Source: Bacteroidota bacterium (GTDB taxonomy: Bacteria > Bacteroidota > Bacteroidia > Chitinophagales > Saprospiraceae). From it: DNA of 12,978 nucleotides. The notes under the pieces were generated by a model. That model was not told the DNA's origin, made no database searches, and saw only the letters and a program-made list of their open reading frames with translations. Made by a program: the position numbers and the translations under genes. Numbering within the stretch: position 1 is the first letter of the stretch; every line of letters begins with the position of its first letter. The stretch spans positions 1 through 12,978 of the forward strand of contig QQUB01000768.1 of the NCBI GenBank assembly GCA_008501835.1, in the 5' to 3' direction. Shown here piece after piece: positions 6,468-12,978 of the stretch.

Positions 6468-8834
6468 TTACATTTTTGTCCTTTCTCCAAAAATATCGTC
6501 TTTATATTTGTTATAAAGGAAGGAAATAACAAGCAATAAACCTCCAAGGGAAACAAATACGATCGTTTTGGGAATAGTTTCCAGATGCTCAACATCGTAA
6601 AAGAATAATTTTATCAGCGTAACGCCAAAAAGTATCATAGCGCTGACCCTTAAATAGGTTTGTTTCTTCCAGATTCCCATAACAATCAGGAACAAGGCAT
6701 AAACACCCCAAAGGATACTCAAACCGAGTTTATAAGTTCCAGGGGCATCAGCCATATCCATCCAGTGGATCACTTCACTGCTTAAAATCCATACGAATGC
6801 CAGGTGCATCAGCAGGTTGTAGAATTTGGAATAATCGTATTTCAAAAATTCCTGCCGGGCGTTGATATGACCTACCCAAAGCAGAATACCAATAAAAATG
6901 AAAGAAACGTATCTTATCCAGATATTCCAGGTGCCTCTTTCAAAATATTCAGCTAAGTATTGGTCCAGGTAACTTTCTCTTAACTCGCTCAGCGCATAAA
7001 GACTTCCACCCAAAAAGATAAATATGGCCAGGTAACTCATAAGAGTTGACACTTGACCTAAATTCGAATCTTTCCATCGCCTAATTTTCAGTAAGACTAA
7101 TATCGAAACAAATAACAATGAATAATTTATACCCCAAACAGTCTTAAAATGATTGAAGTCCTCATTTTGATGATATTGGGTCAGTCCACTATCAGCGGTA
7201 AAAGAAATTTTCGATGCAACGAAGAGTTGCTCATAATAGGCCAATATTTCCAGCAAGATGGCTGAATATGTCACAAAGATCAACAAGGCCGGTAAGACAA
7301 TGGCAATCAGACTCAACAAACCGTTTTTATCGGTTATCGGTACAGTAAAGCGATTATCCTGGTGGATATAGTTAATGAAACCAAAGGCCCCAACAAATAT
7401 TATGGAGGTAAGGAAATAAACATTAAATACGGGTTTTAGCATAGCTCCATCACTCATATAATTACTGGGTTCATAAACACTAACCCAATCATGCATTAAA
7501 CTGATAAATGCCAGGATCATTAACCCGTAAGAAAGGAATTCATAGATGCTAAAGTTTTTGATCCGGCCAACCCAAAACAAGAGTGCCGCCATTACCGTCC
7601 AAATTAAAGTGACCCAATGCCCATCCAGCTCTACAGGAATCGCAATCGTCAAAAAGGCCAGCACTAAACTGGTGACCAGATAAAACAACTTCCGGTCCCC
7701 CAACTCCATACGGTAAATTACCAGGCTTACCAGAAAATGAACAACGGCATTTCCGAGGGTAAAAACGCCCAAAAGGTTTACTCCCTGTTCATGCCCCTGG
7801 AGTATATCGTAGCCAAAGCCATAAAAAATGAAGGAATTGCCGATCAACATGATCACATCCAAAAAGGAGAACTGTTCTTTTTGGATCAGTTTGTAAACGA
7901 GGAAGGTCAGGTAAAAAATGGCAAAAAATATTCCGCTGAAAACCAATCCCAGGTTAAAGTGTTTCTCCACCTCAAAAGCCGGAAAATACCAGGTAGCATA
8001 AATCATCCAGGTCAGCAGAAAAGCAAAATAATAGAGCGGTTTCCAGTCCTTGCGGAAAGCAATAAAAAGAATGCCCAAATTGATAATAGCCACATAGGTG
8101 AAAAGCGCCAGAATCTGATCAGGATCTCCCCCCAGAATATATGGTACAGCATAGGCACCAACCAGGCCGATATGGGCAATGATTTGTTTGTCGTAATGAA
8201 TGGCCGCACCAACCGTCAGTACAGTTATCGCCACCATTAAACCAAACGCAAATGGTTGTGGATACAGAGCATAAAAACCATAGGCAAAATAGGTAATAAA
8301 ATACAGGATCGCCATAGCCCCACTCACCAAAACAGCACTGTAATTGGTGTACTTTTTTCTAAGTCGAATACCGATCCCCAGCAATATCAATCCCGCAGCA
8401 TACCCTAGTATAATTCGCATGACCGGAGTGATCAAATCGTTATCAATGGCATATTTGGTCCCAATCGCTACCCCGATGATGGTTACAATAATCCCTATCT
8501 TATTGATTAGGTTCTCCCCAATGAATTTCTCAAGTTCAAGGTCTTCCTCAAGAAACTTTGCGGTTTTCTTAAAGAACCCTTCAGAAGTTCTGGGCTCAGC
8601 ATGCCGTTTTGTAATAAGTCGGGAGGGTTTTTCTTTTTTAGGAGCTATTTGGACCTGAGGAGATTTTGCATCTGATGTTGGTTGTTTTTCTTCTTTCGAT
8701 TCGGCTTCCTGCTGTTTCAGCCGAATCACTTCGGATTTTAATTTAAAAATCTCCTGGGAAAAGGTATTCTGCTTTTTTACAAGCTCTTCTATTTGCTCAA
8801 GCAGTTGGTTGATCCTCTCTGATTGGTTTTCCAT
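6468..8834 (-). CDS. DUF2339 multi-spanning membrane protein
   Basis: A 788-residue integral membrane protein. Residues 1-46 are a predicted coiled coil (heptads such as INQLLEQIEELVKKQ and IFKLKSEVIRLKQQ). A charged low-complexity linker follows at about 47-85. The DUF2339 signature is at 100-130: LEKFIGENLINKIGII, VAIGTKYAID. From about 112 to the C-terminus hydrophobic segments alternate with short loops; I estimate some twenty or more helices. The end, FGVTLIKLFFYDVEHLETIP followed by GGLLLVISFLYNKYKDD, matches the family's closing helices. DUF2339 has no agreed biochemical function, and the coiled coil suggests oligomerisation or a cytoplasmic partner. It sits between fic, 91 bp upstream, and the secreted unknown protein, 96 bp downstream, all on the same strand. 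A hairpin lies just upstream of its ATG. Confidence 0.93.
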   Translation of the reverse strand: MENQSERINQLLEQIEELVKKQNTFSQEIFKLKSEVIRLKQQEAESKEEKQPTSDAKSPQVQIAPKKEKPSRLITKRHAEPRTSEGFFKKTAKFLEEDLELEKFIGENLINKIGIIVTIIGVAIGTKYAIDNDLITPVMRIILGYAAGLILLGIGIRLRKKYTNYSAVLVSGAMAILYFITYFAYGFYALYPQPFAFGLMVAITVLTVGAAIHYDKQIIAHIGLVGAYAVPYILGGDPDQILALFTYVAIINLGILFIAFRKDWKPLYYFAFLLTWMIYATWYFPAFEVEKHFNLGLVFSGIFFAIFYLTFLVYKLIQKEQFSFLDVIMLIGNSFIFYGFGYDILQGHEQGVNLLGVFTLGNAVVHFLVSLVIYRMELGDRKLFYLVTSLVLAFLTIAIPVELDGHWVTLIWTVMAALLFWVGRIKNFSIYEFLSYGLMILAFISLMHDWVSVYEPSNYMSDGAMLKPVFNVYFLTSIIFVGAFGFINYIHQDNRFTVPITDKNGLLSLIAIVLPALLIFVTYSAILLEILAYYEQLFVASKISFTADSGLTQYHQNEDFNHFKTVWGINYSLLFVSILVLLKIRRWKDSNLGQVSTLMSYLAIFIFLGGSLYALSELRESYLDQYLAEYFERGTWNIWIRYVSFIFIGILLWVGHINARQEFLKYDYSKFYNLLMHLAFVWILSSEVIHWMDMADAPGTYKLGLSILWGVYALFLIVMGIWKKQTYLRVSAMILFGVTLIKLFFYDVEHLETIPKTIVFVSLGGLLLVISFLYNKYKDDIFGERTKM

Positions 8835-8841
8835 AAAGGAA

Positions 8842-8873
8842 TTTTGCCTTAATTTACGAAAATTAGGGCAAAA
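8842..8873 (-). promoter_or_regulatory. Hairpin 7 nt upstream of the DUF2339 start codon
   Basis: TTTTGCCTTAATTT (8842-8855) and AAATTAGGGCAAAA (8860-8873) are inverted repeats with one mismatch in 14 and a 4-nt loop. Reading leftwards, the hairpin ends 7 nt before the ATG at 8834, where it would cover the ribosome-binding region. It could weaken translation, or serve as the end of the fic transcript; no U-tract follows it. Confidence 0.5.
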
Positions 8874-8925
8874 GTGCCAGTGAAATTAATATCGTGGAGA
8901 AGAGGGTAAATTCAAAACGGAGGGC

Positions 8926-9708
8926 TTAAAACATCATTGTAAATCTTTTCTTGGATTTAAATTTGTCTATTTCCAGTTGAAGATATTTGGAATACTGTTC
9001 ACCAATAAACTTTCTGAATATTTCCAGATCTTCTTCGGCTTCAGTTTGATTGAGTGCATCGATATAGGCTACTCTATCTTCAGTGAATATCTTGAGTAAT
9101 GGTAAATTATGGTACAACAATATATAATTCATCAATAATCTTGAAGTTCGTCCATTACCATCAGCAAAGGGATGTATATTGACAAGGTTATAATGCACAT
9201 CAGCTGCAAGTTTAACAATGTCCATTTCTTCAACCTTATCAATTTTTTCGTTCACGACCTTGCAGTATTCCTCCACCATCCTTGGCACTTTCTGATAATT
9301 AGGAAAATATTTTTTGTCGACAAAAACCTGGACCAATCGAAAATCACCATCTGCACTATTGAAATCCCCCAGGGCAGTTCTGATTATACCGCCCGTTTGT
9401 TTCATTACATCGGAATTTACAGTCTTAATAAACTCAGGGGAGAATTTTAACTTCCTGAAGGCTACCTGTTTCAAGTTAATTAATGCTCTATAATGATCCT
9501 TTACCATTAAGTGATCCTGTAGAGGTTTTCCTCCTGCAGTAATATCCTCTTCAAGTAAAACTCTGGTTTCGGTTTCGGTAAGACTACAACCTTCAATTTT
9601 TGTAGAATGCCATACAATGGAGATCATGCTGAACTTCTCATAATCCACCACTTTCTCCAAGTTTAAATTTTGGAATTCTTCTATTAAGGCTTGTAATCTA
9701 TCCCACAT
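8926..9708 (-). CDS. Fic family protein (class II-type, AMP transferase-like)
   Basis: A 260-residue Fic-fold enzyme. The core motif HPFADGNGRTSR at 179-190 fits HxFx[D/E]GNGRxxR completely, with catalytic His179, Asn185, Arg187 and Arg190. Fic enzymes usually move AMP from ATP onto a target hydroxyl, and some use other nucleotides or reverse the reaction. STKIEG at 35-40 fits the inhibitory-helix motif [S/T]xxxE[G/N], whose Glu (Glu39 here) blocks productive ATP binding. Its N-terminal position marks a class II self-inhibited protein. The flap region is near GGIIRTALGDF at 106-116. The protein ends in a basic tail, KFKSKKRF, without the C-terminal winged-helix domain of many longer Fic proteins. 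It begins 65 bp after the PhnA-domain gene, with no antitoxin gene beside it, as expected for class II. The target is unknown. Confidence 0.94.
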   Translation of the reverse strand: MWDRLQALIEEFQNLNLEKVVDYEKFSMISIVWHSTKIEGCSLTETETRVLLEEDITAGGKPLQDHLMVKDHYRALINLKQVAFRKLKFSPEFIKTVNSDVMKQTGGIIRTALGDFNSADGDFRLVQVFVDKKYFPNYQKVPRMVEEYCKVVNEKIDKVEEMDIVKLAADVHYNLVNIHPFADGNGRTSRLLMNYILLYHNLPLLKIFTEDRVAYIDALNQTEAEEDLEIFRKFIGEQYSKYLQLEIDKFKSKKRFTMMF

Positions 9709-9773
9709 AAAATATCATTTTGGAATAAAACGAAACTTCCTAAAACAAAGTTCCCCCATAAATATAAGTGAAT

Positions 9774-10355
9774 TTAATTCGATTTCTTTACAAACTTTGT
9801 CAAAATCACAATGCGCTGGTCATTCACCTTTCCTTCAATATGTTCCGGATTATCCTCCACCAGGGTTATTCTGCGAACGGCCGTTCCTCTTTTAGCCACA
9901 AAGTTGGCTCCTTTTACATTAAGGTCTTTAATCAGTACCACCGTATCTCCCGCTTCCAGAACATTGCCGTTACTATCCACGTGTTTTACAATATCTTCTG
10001 AATCATCTCCTTCTCCTGTAGCTTTGGCCCATTCAAGGGTCTCTTCATCCAGGTACAACATTTCCAAAAGATCAGCCGGCCACCCTTCAGCACGTAATCT
10101 TGTAAGCATACGCCAGGCAACTACTTGCACAGCCGGCACCTCACTCCACATGCTATCATTCAGGCAACGCCAGTGATTAGAATCCATTTTCTCCGGGTCT
10201 TCAATTTGCTCACGACAGCTTCGGCAAACGTAAACACTCTGATCCGCACTTCCATCGGCATTTGGTGGTATTTCATACACGCCGAGATCATTGGTTACTG
10301 AACACAATTCGCAGCTGGAATTACTTCGATCCTGCAAGGATTTTTCGATGCTCAT
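9774..10355 (-). CDS. PhnA-domain zinc-ribbon protein
   Basis: A 193-residue cytoplasmic protein. The N-terminal zinc ribbon uses CELC (15-18) and CRSC (44-47). A central block follows (NHWRCLNDSMWSEVPAVQVV at 60-79, and DLLEMLYLDEETLEWA at 95-110). Residues 127-191 are the PhnA C-terminal domain (DSNGNVLEAGDTVVLIKDLN, VKGANFVAKRGTAV), very close to E. coli YjdM/PhnA. The E. coli protein is about 111 residues; the extra central block accounts for the greater length. Despite the old name it is not a phosphonoacetate hydrolase, and its role is unclear. I start it at the ATG at 10355: a longer frame reaches 10418, but MSIEKSLQDR is the family-type start and a TAnnTTTG promoter element lies inside the longer version. 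It is divergent from the gene at 10500. Confidence 0.92.
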   Translation of the reverse strand: MSIEKSLQDRSNSSCELCSVTNDLGVYEIPPNADGSADQSVYVCRSCREQIEDPEKMDSNHWRCLNDSMWSEVPAVQVVAWRMLTRLRAEGWPADLLEMLYLDEETLEWAKATGEGDDSEDIVKHVDSNGNVLEAGDTVVLIKDLNVKGANFVAKRGTAVRRITLVEDNPEHIEGKVNDQRIVILTKFVKKSN

Positions 10356-10369
10356 TTTTTCTTTTTGCG

Positions 10370-10377
10370 CAAAAATA
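10370..10377 (-). promoter_or_regulatory. Bacteroidota -7 promoter element upstream of the PhnA-domain gene
   Basis: Read on the minus strand this is TATTTTTG, an exact match to the Bacteroidota -7 consensus TAnnTTTG. It lies 14 bases before the ATG at 10355, implying a very short leader. I see no good TTTG at the -33 position, so only half of the usual promoter is supported. Confidence 0.45.
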
Positions 10378-10499
10378 AGAAAAGTAAGCAATCGGTGTTG
10401 GAATAAGGATTTTGACAAAACCAGAGGATAGTTTAAATTGTTTAAAATATAATCTCCAAAGGACCTCTTTCTTTTGTTGACTCACAAAACCCAAAGTTT

Positions 10500-12119
10500 A
10501 TGAAAAACATCATTTTTACACTTATTACACTCATTTCCTGTTTCACAATTACCTATTCTCAAACCTGGAAAACATATCCATATCATCAGGAAGGTACTGT
10601 CATAAATTTCCCGGAGGATGAAGGTTGGCACGACGGCGAAGAGATCGAATGGTGGTATACCACTGCACACCTTAAAGGAGAAATATCCGGTGACGATTAT
10701 ACCGTGATGCTGACCTACTTTTACTACGATTCTCTGGTTTTTGACGGATTTCGCCTTCTGAACTTTGCCAATGAAACCACCGGTGAATTCATTTCCGAGA
10801 TGCAGGTTTGTACTTATCCTACCCTCGCTACCGACCATCTGGACATTGAGGCTTCCTTATTCCCGAGTGGTTCAACAGAAACCTGGACGACCGCCACTAC
10901 AGAAACAGGAGAGCTCAAACCTTTTGAATATGAAATTTCCGCTGCCTCCTCGGCCGGAACCATCGACCTGAACTACAATACGATAAAACGTCCGCTGATC
11001 GTTGGGGACACAGGGTTATTCAACCAGGGGCTCAACAACTATACTTACTATTATTCCCTTACAGGCATTGAGGTCACTGGCGAGATTACTTTTGGATGGA
11101 TAGTTGAACCCGTCACCGGCACTGCATGGATCGACCGCCAATATGGTAATTTCAACCCGCTGACCGGAGAAAAATACGAATGGTTCAGTCTTCAGCTTTC
11201 TAATGGAATGGATATAAACCTCTGGAACATTTTCACTACTGATTTCCAAATCCCTGAAAACCCTGAATACAGGCTTTTCTCAGCATATGTCAATGAAGAC
11301 TCTTCCTTTACGACTTCAGACTTCGAATTAAAAAGGCTTCAATTTTTCAAGACCCCGGATGAAGAACGGGTTTATGCAAAACAATGGCAACTCATTTCCG
11401 AGGCTCATGAAATCGACCTTATTATTTCCGTCGCCAATACCAACAGTGAACTGGAACTCCCTTTTTATTTCTTCGAAGGCAGTACCACCATTGAAGGCAC
11501 AGTTGCAGGAGAAGAGGTTTCAGGTTATGGATTTGCAGAATTACTACACATGTATGAGGATCCCCAATTGCAAATTTCACAACCCATCGAAGGCTGGACA
11601 CTCGATCAGCCCATCAGTTGGGAATTGTTAAATCCCGATGAAGGAAACCCAATGTTTTATGACATTGAAGTGAGCTATGATGATCAAATGACCTTTGAAC
11701 CTATCGCCCAGAATTTGACAGAGACATCTTTTATGTGGAACCCGGAAGGTTTTCCAACTCAGGAACTCTATTGGTTCAGGGTAATTGCTCATTCCATTGA
11801 CTCCACGCTAACCGGGGTTACACAAACATCCATGGCATTTCCTATTAATACCAGTATAAGTGACCAGGAATATTATGCAGGAATAAATATCTACCCCAAT
11901 CCCACAACAGATTTCATTTTGCTGGATCTGGAAAATTTAGGTCCAGGAGAATTTGAAGTAAGGATTGTCAATTACATGGGACAAACAGTACTTTCTGAAA
12001 AACTGAACAACAATATCTTCCCCCATGAAATAAGCCTGTTAAACCTTCATCCCGGGGATTATTTCATCAAAATAATCTCTGATGAATTCCGACTGGTCAG
12101 ACCGTTATTCAAGATTTGA
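10500..12119 (+). CDS. Secreted CrtC/AttH lipocalin-like protein with T9SS sorting domain
   Basis: A 539-residue secreted protein. Residues 1-20 are a Sec signal peptide ending TITYS|QTW. Residues about 25-350 look like the double lipocalin-like module of the CrtC/AttH family. Near the N-terminus is FPEDEGWHDGEEIEWWYTTA (37-56), with the family's EWWY signature, followed by HLKG. Later come WIDRQYGNF (210-218), WFSLQLSNG (228-236), and YGFAELL (343-349), corresponding to the family's closing G-x-x-x-E strand. Residues about 357-450 look like an Fn3-type beta domain (IEGWTLDQPISWELLNPDE, ELYWFRVIAHS). Residues 461-539 are a T9SS type A sorting domain (INIYPNPTTDF, VNYMGQTVLSEKL, HPGDYFIKI). 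CrtC hydrates carotenoids and AttH-like proteins bind lipids; the substrate here is unknown and the surface location argues against carotenoid synthesis. It is divergent from the PhnA-domain gene. Confidence 0.9.
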   Translation: MKNIIFTLITLISCFTITYSQTWKTYPYHQEGTVINFPEDEGWHDGEEIEWWYTTAHLKGEISGDDYTVMLTYFYYDSLVFDGFRLLNFANETTGEFISEMQVCTYPTLATDHLDIEASLFPSGSTETWTTATTETGELKPFEYEISAASSAGTIDLNYNTIKRPLIVGDTGLFNQGLNNYTYYYSLTGIEVTGEITFGWIVEPVTGTAWIDRQYGNFNPLTGEKYEWFSLQLSNGMDINLWNIFTTDFQIPENPEYRLFSAYVNEDSSFTTSDFELKRLQFFKTPDEERVYAKQWQLISEAHEIDLIISVANTNSELELPFYFFEGSTTIEGTVAGEEVSGYGFAELLHMYEDPQLQISQPIEGWTLDQPISWELLNPDEGNPMFYDIEVSYDDQMTFEPIAQNLTETSFMWNPEGFPTQELYWFRVIAHSIDSTLTGVTQTSMAFPINTSISDQEYYAGINIYPNPTTDFILLDLENLGPGEFEVRIVNYMGQTVLSEKLNNNIFPHEISLLNLHPGDYFIKIISDEFRLVRPLFKI

Positions 12120-12123
12120 CAAT

Positions 12124-12165
12124 AAAAAAACGGGTTGTTTCCAATAGGAAGCAACCCGTTTTAAC
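12124..12165. terminator. Bidirectional intrinsic terminator
   Basis: CGGGTTGTTTCC (12131-12142) pairs with GGAAGCAACCCG (12147-12158) through one G-T wobble and a 4-nt AATA loop. The stem extends by AAAA (12127-12130) with TTTT (12159-12162). An A-tract precedes it and a T-run follows, so it works on both strands. It lies just after the stop codon at 12119 and 19 bases from the mscL stop, serving both convergent genes. Confidence 0.9.
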
Positions 12166-12183
12166 TTTACAAAAGATTTAATC

Positions 12184-12609
12184 TTATTTCTTCGCCAAAA
12201 GATCTCTGATCTCTCCGAGTAAATCTTCAGCCGTAGGTCCTGCCGGAGGAGCAGGTGCCTCTTCTTCTTTTTTCTTCATTCTGTTGATACCTTTCACGAT
12301 GAGGAACATTACAAAGGCAACAATGATGAAGTCAATGGTAGCTGTCAAAAACTCTCCGTACTTCACAGCAATTTCTTCAACAGCTGCAGTAACAACATTT
12401 CCATTGGCATCTACTTGCTCTGCCACACCTTCTTTTACAACCCATTTCAGACTGTTGAAATCACTGTCAAATAACAACCCGATCAGCGGTGAAACAATAC
12501 CTGCGGTAAACTTTGTCACAACAGTATTAAAAGCGGCACCCATGACAAAAGCAACGGCAATATCCACCAGGTTGCCCTTCATGGCAAAATCTTTAAATTC
12601 TTTCCACAT
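12184..12609 (-). CDS. mscL: Large-conductance mechanosensitive channel MscL
   Basis: A 141-residue inner-membrane channel that opens under membrane tension and releases solutes during hypo-osmotic shock; it assembles as a homopentamer. The N-terminal amphipathic helix and first transmembrane helix, FKDFAMKGNLVDIAVAFVMG (5-24) followed by AAFNTVV, closely match E. coli MscL. The TM1 exit carries the conserved SPLIGLL (40-46). A periplasmic loop spans about 47-84 and is slightly longer than in E. coli. TM2 is at about 89-108 (LTATIDFIIVAFVMFLIVKG), followed by the basic INRMKKKEEE cluster and the C-terminal bundle helix DLLGEIRDLLAKK. The length is normal. It is convergent with the lipocalin-like gene, which has its own terminator, and divergent from the thioredoxin-like gene. 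Confidence 0.97.
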   Translation of the reverse strand: MWKEFKDFAMKGNLVDIAVAFVMGAAFNTVVTKFTAGIVSPLIGLLFDSDFNSLKWVVKEGVAEQVDANGNVVTAAVEEIAVKYGEFLTATIDFIIVAFVMFLIVKGINRMKKKEEEAPAPPAGPTAEDLLGEIRDLLAKK

Positions 12610-12698
12610 AAAAATATAATTGTTGGTTAATGATCGTTCTTGTGACGTCTAAATTAACAGAAAGTAGCACAAAACTCAAAAAATCAAGTAATTGGCAG

Positions 12699-12706
12699 TA
12701 TTTTTG
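12699..12706 (+). promoter_or_regulatory. Bacteroidota -7 promoter element of the thioredoxin-like gene
   Basis: TATTTTTG matches TAnnTTTG exactly and is followed by GCGCC. It lies 92 bases before the ATG at 12799, giving an untranslated leader of roughly 85 nt. No clear TTTG was found at -33. Confidence 0.5.
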
Positions 12707-12713
12707 CGCCGGT

Positions 12714-12764
12714 TTTCCAAAGTGTTCAACCCAAATTTTTATTAAGCGTTATACACTTTGGAAA
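12714..12764 (+). promoter_or_regulatory. Perfect 12-bp inverted repeat in the thioredoxin-like gene leader
   Basis: TTTCCAAAGTGT (12714-12725) and ACACTTTGGAAA (12753-12764) are exact reverse complements separated by 27 bases. Just downstream of the predicted promoter, the pair could form a long leader stem ending 34 bases before the ATG, or be a two-site operator for a dimeric regulator. It matches no riboswitch class I know. Confidence 0.55.
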
Positions 12765-12798
12765 CTGATTTTTAGGTTATAAAGCCAAAACTGAACTC

Positions 12799-12978
12799 AT
12801 GAAAAAGCTTGTTTTTCTTTTTTTGATCACCCTATTTACTTCCAGCATTGCCGCTCAAGGCATTGAATTCCTTCATCTAACATGGGATGAAGCCCTTGAA
12901 CTGGCCAAGGAAGAAGAGAAAATTATTTTTGTCGACGCCTATGCCGTTTGGTGCGGCCCGTGTAAGCGGATGTCAAAA
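12799..12978 (+). CDS. Secreted thioredoxin-like protein, N-terminal part (3' end outside window)
   Basis: The first 60 codons of a gene that runs off the right edge. Residues 1-20 are a Sec signal peptide (KKLVFLFLITLFTSSIAAQ), probably cleaved after AQ. The mature part begins with GIEFLHLTWDEALELAKEE, a helix typical of thioredoxin_7/DUF255-like proteins. Then comes the beta strand KIIFVDAYAVWCGPCKRM, with the redox motif CGPC at 52-55. The product is likely a periplasmic thiol:disulfide oxidoreductase that reduces or isomerises disulfides. The full domain content cannot be judged. It is divergent from mscL. Confidence 0.88.
   Translation, partial: MKKLVFLFLITLFTSSIAAQGIEFLHLTWDEALELAKEEEKIIFVDAYAVWCGPCKRMSK

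Noticed and set aside
7737..8240. A 167-codon open frame on the plus strand
   Set aside because: It is antisense to the DUF2339 membrane protein; such frames arise easily opposite hydrophobic coding sequence.
8926..10355. Fic plus PhnA-domain gene as a toxin-antitoxin or defence pair
   Set aside because: The Fic protein carries its own inhibitory motif, the PhnA-domain protein is a widespread conserved family, and the 65-bp spacing shows no special coupling.

Overview
The window looks like a chromosomal segment from a marine or environmental member of the Bacteroidota, most likely close to the Saprospiria/Lewinella-like group. Three things point there. Two proteins end in a type IX secretion (T9SS) type A sorting domain. 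Two promoters carry a TAnnTTTG -7 element. The gene families (OmpA-tailed protein, DUF1800/DUF1501 pair, DUF2339, PhnA-domain, CrtC/AttH-like) are typical of that phylum. The exact genus is inference. I see no rRNA, tRNA, CRISPR array, insertion sequence or phage gene; this is a mostly housekeeping/accessory stretch with 11 protein genes, two of them cut by the window edges.

Layout. Positions 3-476 (+) are the 3' end of an OmpA-family protein, followed by a 320-bp gap with GC-rich interspersed repeats. At 797-1522 (+) is a small DUF2007-like protein with two C-terminal membrane helices, ending at a perfect 15-bp hairpin shared with the convergent neighbour. From 4772 down to 1661 (-) lies a two-gene unit: DUF1800 followed 31 bp later by DUF1501. 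The DUF1501 protein carries both a twin-arginine signal and a T9SS sorting domain, whereas the DUF1800 protein has no visible export signal. The 675-bp gap at 4773-5447 holds a second copy of the GC-rich repeat and a nested palindromic element built from four copies of GATCNNTGAGC.

Positions 5448-10355 (-) form a same-strand series, in order of transcription: a PhnA-domain zinc-ribbon protein, a class II-type Fic protein, a large DUF2339 membrane protein, and a secreted protein of unknown function with an apparent internal duplication. Gaps of 65-96 bp leave it open whether these form one operon. At 10500-12119 (+) is an exported CrtC/AttH lipocalin-like protein with a T9SS domain. A strong bidirectional terminator separates it from mscL (12184-12609, -). 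The last gene (12799 to the edge, +) is the start of a secreted thioredoxin-like protein whose leader contains a perfect 12-bp inverted repeat.

Functional themes are cell-envelope biology (OmpA, DUF2339, MscL, periplasmic thioredoxin) and surface export (two T9SS cargo). I did not find a clearly new multi-gene system. The items most worth a second look are the Tat-plus-T9SS DUF1501 protein with its signal-less DUF1800 partner, the nested palindromic element at 5292-5402, and the structured leader of the thioredoxin-like gene.
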